DNA from: Simmondsia chinensis
Taxonomy: Eukaryota; Streptophyta; Magnoliopsida; Caryophyllales; Simmondsiaceae
Reading direction: 5' to 3'
DNA: 64,000 nt
Assembly: GCA_018398585.1 (NCBI GenBank)
Contig: JAGTTD010000010.1
Coordinates: forward strand, 24,747,739-24,811,738
Shown: positions 54,658 through 64,000 of the stretch, one piece after another
How the letters are laid out: each line of letters opens with the position of its first letter
Position numbering within the stretch: the first letter of the stretch is position 1
Notes under the pieces: model-generated
What the model was told of the DNA's origin: nothing
The model's input: the letters and a program-made list of their open reading frames with translations, nothing else
The model's database searches: none
Made by a program: the position numbers and the translations under genes

Positions 54658-55400
54658 TTGTTAGACAGTTACACAAATGTTTGTATTTACAGTGTTTTTG
54701 AAATAAATATGGCTGGTGAAGTTCACTCGATTCTAATGCATAATGTACTCACTAGACCAAATTCTTTTGCCTGGAAAAATAAGTTGGACTTAGTTATTAC
54801 TCACAAGGGTCTTAAATTTGTTCTCACTGAAGCTTGTTCACTAATGCCGGCTTCTAATTGTACAGCTACTGAAAAAAGGGCGTTATAGACATTGGCACGG
54901 GGCTAATGAGTTAGCCAAGTGCTATATATTGACCTCAAGGTCAGAAGTACTCAGGAGTCAAATGCTTGAGAAGCAAACAACAGCTGAGATGATTGAACAT
55001 TTAGGAGAAACTTTCAAGGAGCAATATAAAACAGTGAGGCAAGAACTCATAAAGAAGTTGCTCAACACGAGGATATCCAAAGGAATACCAGTTAAGGAAC
55101 ACATAATGAATTTGATAGCGTGTTTTTCTGAACTGGAAATCCTCGGTGATGAGTTTGATTGTCAAATTAAGTAGGATATCATCATCAGTTCTTTGTCCAA
55201 CGCATTCACTCGGTTCAGGCTAAATTTTTACATGAACAATAAAAACTATTCACTACCTGAACTAATGAAAGCTGCAAGCAATAGAAGACAATATGTAGGG
55301 CATGAGGAGTGCCCAGGAATTAGGGATGAGAAATAGTCAGCAAGTCAAAGGAAAGTGTTTCCTTTGCGAAGAAATGGACCATTGGAGAGGTTATTGCACT
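54658..55400 (+). pseudogene. copia 3 gag, broken
   Basis: Frames at 54658-54888 and 54929-55190 carry the UBN2-type gag of copia elements: FAWKNKLDLVITHKGLKFVL, then AEMIEHLGETFKEQYKTVRQ, GIPVKEHIMNLIACFSELEI and, after a stop at 55172-55174, SSLSNAFTRFRLNFYMNN. A zinc knuckle CFLCEEMDHWRGYC follows at about 55357-55398. Several stops and frame changes make it inactive. Gag would form the particle shell. Confidence 0.82.
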
Positions 55401-56800
55401 AAGGACTTAGCTGCACTTCCTGCAAAGACTGCTAAGCCATCTGGTGAAGGTATGTTGATATCTCACTTAGTTGAGTTATGCACAGTTGAGAGTCCACCAA
55501 GATCCTGGTGTGTGGACTTAGGTCCAATTAACCATGTCTGTAATATGTTACAGGGGCTCAGGCTAGCCAGGAGACTGAATAATGGACAGCTGTACCTGAC
55601 GGTTGGAGACAGTACAATAGTAGCGGTCTTAGGAGTAGGAGATGTTAACTTAGTATTTAGTGGTAGAGTTTTGTTTTTTAAAGGATCGTTTATTTGTACC
55701 TCTATTGGGAAGGAATTTGATTTCTGTGCCTCGATTAGTGGGTAATGGTTATTCAGTTAACTTTGGTTATCAGCATGTTATTATGCAAAATAAATTGTTT
55801 ATTTGCAAAGGTATGTGTATAATGGTTTATTCATGTTATTTCCTGACCAAAACTTAGATATATGTTTAAATGAATTCAACACAAGTTTACTTGTTCAATC
55901 TCCTAATAGAAAACACCCTGAAAGGGAGAATGCCTATACATGGCACCAATGTTTTGGTCACTTTAATTCGAACAAGATCCAAAGAGTAGTGAAAGATCTG
56001 CGGATAGAGTTTTTGGACTTGAAGTCATTACCAGTTTGGGAATCCTGCATAAGAAAAGATGGCTAAGTCTGTCTTTAAGAGTAAAGGCAATAGGATTGGT
56101 GACTTGCTTGAGCTGGTTCCCACAGATGAGTGTAGGCCAATGAACATTCAAGCAAAAAGTGGGTATGAGTACTTATTTACGGATGATTACTCAAGGTATG
56201 GATATGTTTATTTAATGAGACATAAGTTGGACTCTTTTGAAAAGTTCAAAGAGTACAAACCTGAAATTGAAAAACAGTTAAGTAAACAAGTTAAGTCACG
56301 TCGATCAGACCGAGGTGGAGAATATCTTTCGGGTGAGTTCTGGATTTCCTAACCACAAATGGGATAAGATCTCAGCTTTCTGCTACGGGCAACCCACAGT
56401 AGAATAGTGTTGCAGAAAGAAGGAATATGACATTATTAAAGATGATAAGGTCCATGATGAGTCATGCTACTTTACTAATGTTGTTTTTGGGGTTATGCCT
56501 TAGAGACAGATGCATATCTTCTTAACATAGTTCCATCTAAGTATGTTCCTAAAACAACTATGGCGTTATGGACTAGGCAAAAACCTAGTTTAGGGTACCT
56601 TCGTATTTGGGGGTGTCCAACACATGTGTTGAAAAAGAATCCTAATAAGTTGGAATCAAGTATAGAGGTGTGCATGTTTGTTGGTTATCCCAAGGGAACA
56701 AGGGGTGGTCTTTTCTATAGTCCTTTTGATCAAAATTTTTTTTTAAATGGAGATGCGAAATGTTTTCAAGAGGATTTTAATAATTGGCTACAAAAGTAAA
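55401..56800 (+). pseudogene. copia 3 protease and integrase, broken
   Basis: Protease text WCVDLGPINHVCNML replaces the usual DSGA motif with DLGP, so it is inactive. The integrase finger is seen in YTWHQCFGHFNSNKIQRVV and LPVWESC. The core has LLELVPTDECRPMNIQAKSG, FTDDYSRYGYVYLM and RSDRGGEYLSGEF. A stop at about 56350 and shifts follow, then WGYALETDAYLLNIVPSKYV, LWTRQKPSLGYLRIWGCPTH and CMFVGYPKGTRGGLFYSPFD, the conserved C-terminal region. Confidence 0.83.
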
Positions 56801-56949
56801 CGCAAAATAGTGTTAGAGGAATTAAAAGAAAAATGACGCTACTTTTGAACAGCAAGACACAACTCGAGAGACTGTGGATGCATTAGATGCATCTACTGAT
56901 AGAATTGAGAATGTTTCAAGTACACGGGAGCCTTAGCGTAGTGGGAGGA

Positions 56950-57990
56950 TTGTTAGGGAACCTAATAGGTTGATGGTAGGATCCTTAATGGCTAACCGTA
57001 ACATTGAATTTGATCCTTTCTGCTACAATGAGGCAATTAAAGACAACGATGCTGACCAGTGGGTCTTAGTAATAAAATCTGAGATAGGATCTATGTATTC
57101 TAATTGGGTCTAGGATCTTGTAGAGGCACCTTTTGGCATTAACCCCATGGGATGTAAATGTGTCTACAAGAGGAAAATAGGAGTGGACGGGAAGGTGGAG
57201 ACCTTCAAGGAAAGACTTGTCGTTAAGGGTTTTACCCCAGAGGAAGGAATTGCTTATGATGAGACCTTGTTACTAGTAGCCATGCTAAAGTCCATAAGAA
57301 TACTCCCATCCATTGCAGCTCATTATGAGATTTGGCAAATGGAAGTCAAAATGACCTTTTTGAATGGTCATCTTAAAGAACACATCTATATGGTGCAACC
57401 AAATGATATCATTGGCAAAGATTAGGAGCATATGGTATGCAAACTGAAGAAGTCCATAGATGGACAGAAGCAGCCATCACGCTTATGGAAAATTAGATTC
57501 AATGAAGCGATTAAGTCTTATGGTTTTAAGCAATTGGTTGACGAACCATGTGTGTACAAACGATATCAAAAGAAACTAGTGACTTTCTTAGTATTGTATA
57601 TCGACGATATACTTCTCATTGGGAATGATGTAGGGGTGTTATCAGCTATAAAGATTTGGTTGCAAAGTTAGATATAAAGAACTAGAGATTATATGCTGAT
57701 CTTTCACAGTAACGAGCTTGTTCCAGTTGGCTTTACTAATTCAGACTTCCAGTCAGATAAAGATGCCAGATGTTAGACATCTGGGCATGTCTTGACCCTT
57801 GGAGTAGGTGCTATTAGTGGAAGGAGTGTCTAGCAGTCTTCTATTCCTAACTTAATCATGCAGGTTGAACATGTTGTAGCTTCAGAAGCTACAAAGAAGG
57901 CATGTTGGTTTAGATGGAGTAATTGATTTTATTAAGACTTTGACTCAATGGACCTTTGGATCATACATAGAGGGATGGGTATAAAATTTG
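56950..57990 (+). pseudogene. copia 3 reverse transcriptase with deletion into RNase H
   Basis: RT starts with MGCKCVYKRKIGVDGKVETF, then GFTPEEGIAYDETL, IWQMEVKMTFLNGHLKEHIY and VLYIDDILLIGND (YVDD box as YIDD). At about 57670-57705 the text jumps to RNase H: VGFTNSDFQSDKDARC, GHVLTLGVGAISGRSV and QVEHVVASEATKKACWFR. The end of RT and the start of RNase H, about 400 or more bases in relatives, are missing. Stops lie at 57110, 57423 and 57670. The tail TLTQWTFGSYIEGW precedes the 3' LTR. Confidence 0.82.
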
Positions 57991-57999
57991 TAACAAATT

Positions 58000-59979
58000 G
58001 GACAAAGGACAATGAAATCCAAACTTCACCCTTTAAATGTTATTTTATAAAGGAATAAAATTGAAGTCCTAGTCGTTTCCTTGTTAAATCTGTGTGAGTG
58101 AGCATTTATACTGCATGTAATTTTCATTTTTGGTAAAATCCATGAGATGGGTGTAGTCATAATACTACAATTTATATGTTTGTTCTAAGTGGTTTATGAG
58201 CTAAACCCACAGATAGATATGGAACAAATAATACGGATTATTGTTTGAAAAACTAGCAGTCAAAAACAAGTTTGGACCACTTGTATGCTAAGACTTTGAT
58301 GTGATACTTTAGATGACTTGTCTTGGTCATGTGGATGGTGATCAAAAAGTGTTACGTTGGTGTGTTTAATAAGATTGACACACAGAGTTGGGCCATGCGA
58401 GCTGCTTGTTTCTAGATTACTATCAAATATGAGTGATTTATATTGTACTGTTTGAACGATGACTCTAAATCTTGAGAGTATTTTGGACTTGTGCATGGAA
58501 CCTTAGTTACTTTGGTGTACTATAAATAAGGTCTAAACAAATGACTAAATTCCCACGTACACTGGGTAGCGGCATGAAGTGTGACAAGGATTAGGTATTC
58601 AATACGGAATCTACAGTCTCTTATGAGATATAGATGTTCCTTAATTGATTCATAAGTAATTGATTAGTTCATAATCTTTGGCCAAAGTGTTCCAGGTGTT
58701 TGACATTTGAAATTTATACTATGCATATGTTCAAGTATAAATAAATTATTAAGTTAAGGGGGACGAGTCGGTAACTAATGCAGAAGCTATGAGAAGAATA
58801 GTGGTAGTAGTTATATTTATTATTTGTCATTGACATCTAGTGAAAGGGTTGTTATCATCATTATAGTCTATTTGGAAAATATCGAATAAATGGTTTAAGT
58901 CTTGAGTGCAATGAGATTTATTTAATGAAATTAAGTCCCATTAAATAGTAATTAAATGTTGTCATGATATGGTAATTAATTTAATCCATTTGGTGCTAGA
59001 TTTAAATTGTCCCTGTGGTCCATACGCAAGCCTCTGTTTTTATTGCCATCGAAAAAAATATTAAAGAATTCATTAGATGAATTATCTGTTCATGATATGA
59101 GTAAATTTAAATTTGCTAAACATTATTCATGAGATGAAAAAAAATTAAAAGTTATAAAATAAAATTATTTTGAAAATTAAAATTCATAAGATGAATTTTT
59201 TACATATGGGACACAAAGCCAAAAAAAGGGCTAAAATTCTCATAGGGGTCGGCGATCCATGTGTACCGCATTGCGCATCACTTTGGCTATTCGCGTCCTT
59301 GCGCATGGGTCAATGGCGGCTTGCCACGTGGCACACGGTATAAATATATTAATGCATTTTTTGTCCTGTGCTAAAATGCGGTGCTTTGGCTTAGTATTAT
59401 TATAATATGCTGCACTTTGTTTTTAAATCTGCGCTTCCCACATTAAGAAATTGTGATTTTTTCGCTCCGATAATCTACAATAAATATAGGTACCTATTCC
59501 GAGGTTTGGCACGAAATTCCAAAATTAAAGCTTTTTGAAAGTATTGACTTTCAGAAACCTAATTAGAGAGAAAAATTTCTTTGAAATTTTTTTTCCTCAG
59601 TTAATATTTTTCGGAGCCCACTCTTCGGGCATTTTGAGGTATTTGAGTTGAACAACTGGATCTCAATTTTCTCGGCTTTCTTAGTATTCTGAGAGTCTTT
59701 CTGGTATTCTTTATTATTGGAGCAATTCTAGGTATTCTACTTTCCTTCTATTTTAGTTTTCACTTTTTATTTATTGCAGCTTTCTTATTATGCTAGTTAT
59801 AGTTCATATAATTATTATGAATGTATTAGAGTAGAAGCCTATAAATTTAAATTAGGATTTTAAATCCGTAGATTCAAAAAAATTTTAAAACAACCTTAGG
59901 TTTAAAGTTAAGAATTTTAAACCCTTCTACTGCGTTAACTTTATCAAATTGGAGTAAATTTTTGAAATTCGTCTCAACA
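58000..59979 (+). repeat. 3' LTR of copia 3
   Basis: Colinear with the 5' LTR. The start is not sharp (between 57999 and 58013). It keeps two segments that the 5' LTR lacks. It ends gtctcaaca before the TSD gtttg. A small minus-strand frame 58260-58496 has no recognised product. Confidence 0.82.
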
Positions 59980-61305
59980 GTTTGGATTTCCTTCTCCACA
60001 CCTGGCTGAGCTGACTTTATTCGATTATCTTACCTGACTACATAGGTCGTCTCTTTCCTTCCTTTGCCTTTATTTATTTCTATATTTGTTGCATTTAGGA
60101 CAATGCAAGGTTTGGGTTTGGGGATGGTGTGAGTAATTTGAACTCTTGCTTGTCTTTTTACCGTTATTTAATTTAAATGAGTTTGATTTTTGCGTGAGTA
60201 GCTAGGAATTTGTGTGAATTATATCGAGTTCAAATTTGAGAAATATCAAGAATTTTTGAACTTTTTGTAATGCTGTTATTCCTAGGTTCTATTGCTGTAT
60301 TCACCGTTTTTGCCTTTATACTGGTTTGAGAGTTTACTTCGTTGGCGCTCAATCTTGTTCAAAACCTACATATTAAGTTCTATTAGTAGAATGATTTCAG
60401 GAATTTGAACCTGAGCACCTTACTTTTAAAAATGACAAATATCCAGTCCATTTTTTTTTTCTCAAGAATTCATTCTTAAAAACAAAAAAGAAGAAGAAGA
60501 AAAAAAGAAAAAAAATATAAAGAGGTACCAATACCTGCTATAATCAAGTAAGTACTATGACTTGTTAGTTTTTTTTAACCCATAGTATCGAGCAAGTAAA
60601 CTTGTAGGGGTGTCTTAACATCCGGTTCCCTGAGTCAACTAGATTGGGAGCCCGGCGGCTGAAAGCTAGCCACACGGACCACAAGGAAAGCTTAAAAATA
60701 GTTAACTTTTGTAAGTTACCTTGATAAGCATCAATGCATAATTTGAGTGAGATATTCTTCTAAGATATGTGCTAGTAATGACCTAAGTTGTGAATTCTTT
60801 TGACTTGAGCCTTTAGGTCCATGGAGGGTTCTTCACTCGGTGTCTTTTACCAATTGGATCAGGAGTCACTGACTTGTTATATGGGTCTTAGGGAGACACG
60901 CCTAACCAAAGTGACTTCAAAAGAAAAGAAGAAAAAGAAAAAGAGAGAGAGAAGAAAAGACTTGAGATTCATATTCTGTTTAAGGGTTATTTGTTAGGGA
61001 TACTCATGCCTTTAATTGTTCCCACTAATCAAGTTAGACATGTAAATGTTGGAGTGAGATAGGGGGAGAAAGTATAAAACTTACTTACTAGTAGAAAGAC
61101 TTAAATGACAAAGACTCTAACTAGAATCAGAGTAATAATAACATTACGTTAGGACTCTTCTTTCTTGAGTTCCCTTTGAGATGTATTTAGAAAATACTTT
61201 TTACGACTAATTCATGCAGCCATAAGCCTGATTGAGTCCTTCCTGCTTTCCACTAGTTTGAATTAAGTTTTGCTTAAAGACAAGCAAAGTTTGGGTTTGG
61301 GGACA
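59980..61305 (+). repeat. internal region 2 of array, right part
   Basis: No gene. It continues internal region 2 after copia 3 and matches 24815-25320 plus 45427-46206 without the L1. At 60467-60480 it shows the uninterrupted L1 target (gaattcattcttaaaaac), and at about 60315 the uninterrupted micro-retroposon target. It ends with gacaagcaaagtttgggttt, the polypurine end before LTR 3. Confidence 0.65.
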
Positions 61306-62246
61306 TGATGTGCCTCGTATTTGATATAAATCCGTGAGTTTTCTTTCCCTTTTCCCTTTTGAATTAGAAATTTGTAAAACTCCCATTGAGGAGTAAACTC
61401 ATAGTTTAGAAGTGAACGATCCATAGCCGTCCGGATACTAGATTTGTGTTTGCTTTTCGATAATAACTTTTGTTATACCACTTCCGCACCCAAGTGAGGA
61501 GTTTTATTTTTTGAGATTGGTTTCATTTTTAGGTGCTTGTAGCCATACTTTGATTTCTAATTTTATTTGGGTGTTGCCTTGTACTTCTAGACAGTAGTCT
61601 AACATGTTCTTCTTAAGTTTTCAGGATTGAGGTTGTACCCAATTCTAAATACAATTTTTTATACAAATTAATACTCAGTTAGGAGTGATAAACAAATTTG
61701 TTAATGGTATTGATATAACTTATACTATACCTAGAGTGATAATGTGGGTTATGCCCTTAGACTAGGTCATTAACCAAATCCCCAATTTAAGTAATAATTT
61801 AGGTTTAACATGAAATTAGGTTTGATAAAGGAATTTGGTGGTGGTATTGAGATAATCTAAGCTACATATAGAGTGATAAGTTGGGTTATGCCCTTATACA
61901 AATTCATCACCCTAAGCCCTAGTTTAATGCTAATCTAGATTTTAGCTTGTAGCATAAACCCTTAAAGTCATTGTTGTAATAGAATTAAATGAAGAGATCT
62001 GAGTTAGGCTAACCTAAATTCATACTCTAAACTAACTTTGACCAATTGACAACATTAATTTATCTTTTAATTCTTTTAATTTATTTACAAACTCATTCCT
62101 TCAACAAAACCGAATTTCAAATTGCTCTGTAATCATTGACATTAACTTTATACTAACTCCTTGAGGATATGACACCCGTATACCCAACCTAGCTATGACA
62201 AACTCGTACACAGGCGAGTACATGATTTTAAAACACTTTTAAAACT
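61306..62246 (+). repeat. LTR 3 of array, internally deleted
   Basis: It begins tgatgtgcctcgtatttgat and after about 25 bases jumps to aaatccgtgagttttctttc, a point some 700 bases into the other LTRs. TATA box and first leader are therefore missing. The two repeat units (about 61680-61805 and 61820-61945) are present. It ends cacttttaaaact. Confidence 0.72.
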
Positions 62247-62758
62247 GTCAATTCCTTTGACTTGTGCCATTGGGTACGAGGAGTGTACTTCACTTAGTGC
62301 CTTGAGCCAAGTGGATTGGGAGTCACCAACCCAAAACTCGTTACATGGCTCTTAGGGAGACATGCCAAAACCATAAGTAACTTCAAAAAATGAAGAGAGA
62401 GAAAAAAAGAGAATAAAAAGACTTGAGATTCATATTCTGTTTAGGTGTAGCTTGTTAAGGATACTCATTCCTTTAATTATTCCTACTAATCATGCCAGAT
62501 ATGTAAAGTTTGGAGTAAGATAGGGGTAGAAAGTTTTAAACTTACTAGTATGAAGACTTAAATGGCAAAGACTTTAGCCAAACCTTTGTAATAATATTAT
62601 TACATGAGGATTCTCCTTTCTTTAGTTCCATCTCAGTTTTCTTCAAAAATATTTTTAGCGACTAAATCATGTAACCATATGCTTGATTCAATCTTTCCTA
62701 CATTGAACTAGTTTGAGTTGAGTCTTGCTTGGAGACAAGCAAAGTGTGGGTTTGGCGA
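62247..62758 (+). repeat. internal region 3 of array, right end only
   Basis: It starts in mid-text (gtcaattcctttgacttgtgcc) that corresponds to about 60788 of internal region 2. Primer site and the first 2 kb are absent. It ends with ggagacaagcaaagtgtggg and tttggcga, the purine-rich end. No gene. Confidence 0.65.
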
Positions 62759-64000
62759 TGTTACGTGCCACATATTTTATATGTTTTATAATGCTGGCAT
62801 ATGATATTTTTGGCTATTACATGCATGGTATTGGATAATTTATGTGTGTTTTGGCTTGGAACACATTGGAGCAAAGACTCTTGAAAAACAGTGGAAAACG
62901 GGCTCAAAATTTGGAGATTACGTTAAGAAAACCGGCCACGTGTGGAAAGGAAGTACCCAACAGGTCATGATTCGGTCCAAAAAAGTCTTTCTTTAGGGGT
63001 GCACATCAGTTAACCATGCATTTTTGCAATCGATCAAGATTAAAATAAGCAAAAGATTGAAGAGGAGTATTTATGACCCAATATTGTCTAGCTACGCAGA
63101 TGAAACCATTAGGATAATATAGATCTCTTCGAGAACTTTAGTTTGATATATAATTTGGCCCATCATACCTTACTAATGAAATGTTATAGGCTTTTTAAAT
63201 TAATTGTGGAGGCTAAAAAAATAATGGCCGGTCGATTGGCCTCCTACACGGGTGTGCCCTAAGGCACGCTGCACATATATAAGGGGGAGGAGGACCTAAT
63301 TTTTCCTACTTTTTTCCCTCTATTAAATTCTCCTCCCTCCTCAAGTCACCAAGAGAGACCTGTGAAAGTGGTCGGAGTATAGGGGAATTGAAGAAAGAGT
63401 CAAGTCAACACCGATCAAGGGAGTTTATCAATCCATGAGGTTTCTTTCCCTTTCCCCTTTTGAATTAGTGATTTGTAAAACTTCCATTGAGGAGTAAACT
63501 CATAGTTTAGGGATGAAGGACAGGTAGTCGTCTGGATCCTAGATTGATGTTTTATTTTCGATAATGACTTTTGTTATACTACTTCTGCACCCGTGAGGAG
63601 AGTTTTATATTTTGAGATCGGTTTTATTGTTATGTGCTTGTAGCTGTACTTTGATTTCCAAATTTATTTTGGTGTTGTCTTGTACTTATAGCCTAGACTG
63701 TAGTCTAAGATGTTCTTCTTAATTGGTCAAGTTTAGGGTTGTACCCAATTCTAAATACAATCTTTTATATAAATTAATACATAATTAGAAGTGATAAAGG
63801 AATTTGTTAATGCCGTTGATATAATTTATGCTACACCTAGAGTGATAAAATAGGTTATGCCCTTAGACTAGTTCATTAAGTAAGGCCTCAATTTAAGTAT
63901 TAATTCAGGTTTAACATGTAATTAGGTTTGATAAAGGCATTTAGTAGTAGTATTGAGATAATCCATGCTGCACATAGAGTCATAAATTGGGTTATGCCTT
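62759..64000 (+). repeat. LTR 4 of array, runs off the window
   Basis: It begins tgttacgtgccacatatttt. The TATA-like atatataag is at about 63275-63283, followed by gggggaggaggacctaattt as in LTR 2. The two repeat units start at about 63785 and 63925, and the second is cut by the window end. No gene. Confidence 0.72.

Larger units (their letters stand above)
51336..59979 (+). mobile_element. copia 3, long-LTR element with long leader
   Basis: The TSD is gttcg (51331-51335) and gtttg (59980-59984), one mismatch. LTRs of about 1.9 kb lie at 51336-53211 and about 58000-59979. A classical primer site (ttggtatcagagct, 53213-53226) follows the 5' LTR. A leader of about 1.4 kb precedes gag at 54650. 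Gag-pol is broken and carries a large internal deletion between RT and RNase H. The family also makes up much of 680-7380. A 5S-derived SINE sits in the leader. Confidence 0.87.
22607..64000 (+). mobile_element. tandem array of non-coding Athila/LARD-like LTR element
   Basis: Four LTRs of one family start at 22607, 46207, 61306 and 62759, each beginning tg-t-g-cc followed in three of them by atattttatatg. Between them lie internal regions that begin with a tRNA-Asp-type primer site (24194, 50727) and end with a purine-rich tract of the gacaagcaaag-ttgggtttgg type. No gag or pol belonging to the family is visible, so it is non-autonomous. Order: LTR1, internal 1, LTR2, internal 2, LTR3, internal 3 (shortened), LTR4, which runs out of the window. 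Recombination between LTRs of successive copies, or insertion of one in another, would give this arrangement. Confidence 0.68.

Overview
The window is nuclear DNA of a flowering plant. It contains Ty1/copia (including a Sirevirus-like element), Ty3/gypsy-like, RTE and L1 LINE, hAT and Mutator-type MITE sequences, all typical of plant genomes, and AT-rich spacers. I could not identify the species. I see no intact host gene, tRNA or CRISPR array. Almost every coding stretch is a broken transposon open reading frame, so the window reads as a stack of nested insertions that can be ordered by target-site duplications (TSDs).

Layout. 1-8542: recombined copia copies (long untranslated leader plus LTR) carrying a Mutator-type foldback element. 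That element holds a deleted gypsy-like element, whose 3' LTR holds a 5S-rRNA-derived SINE. An RTE LINE sits on the copia primer-binding site, and a GC-richer block at 7480-8260 may be organellar. 8543-19891: a minus-strand Sirevirus-like copia element with TSD cttta. A hAT transposon (13731-19756, 8-bp TSD) lies in its 5' LTR and an RTE LINE (about 15911-18833) lies inside the hAT transposase. 19897-22606: decayed copia LTR and gag, then unassigned DNA.

22607-64000: a tandem array of a non-coding Athila/LARD-like LTR element (tRNA-Asp-type PBS) with four LTRs and three internal regions. Internal region 1 was split by a minus-strand L1 LINE (25321-45426). The L1 was itself split by copia 1 (26597-33420), by a hAT-type MITE containing a Mutator-type MITE (35071-36233), and by copia 2 (36681-44626), which contains another RTE LINE and a GC-rich piece resembling a host promoter plus first exon. 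LTR 2 contains a gag-only gypsy-like element (47019-50153). Internal region 2 contains copia 3 (51336-59979), whose leader holds a second 5S-derived SINE.

The most interesting system is a family of SINEs made of a whole 5S rRNA head (with its internal pol III promoter) joined to the 3' tail and (TTG)n end of the RTE LINE that is present three times in the same window. This is a plausible parasite and helper pair. A second candidate is the two related copia families that lack the usual initiator-tRNA primer site. Instead, the sequence just after the 5' LTR is complementary to a conserved motif inside the LTR, about 210 bases downstream of the TATA box, which suggests self-priming or an RNA fold-back. 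All functional statements are inference from sequence reading; no alignment or database search was run.
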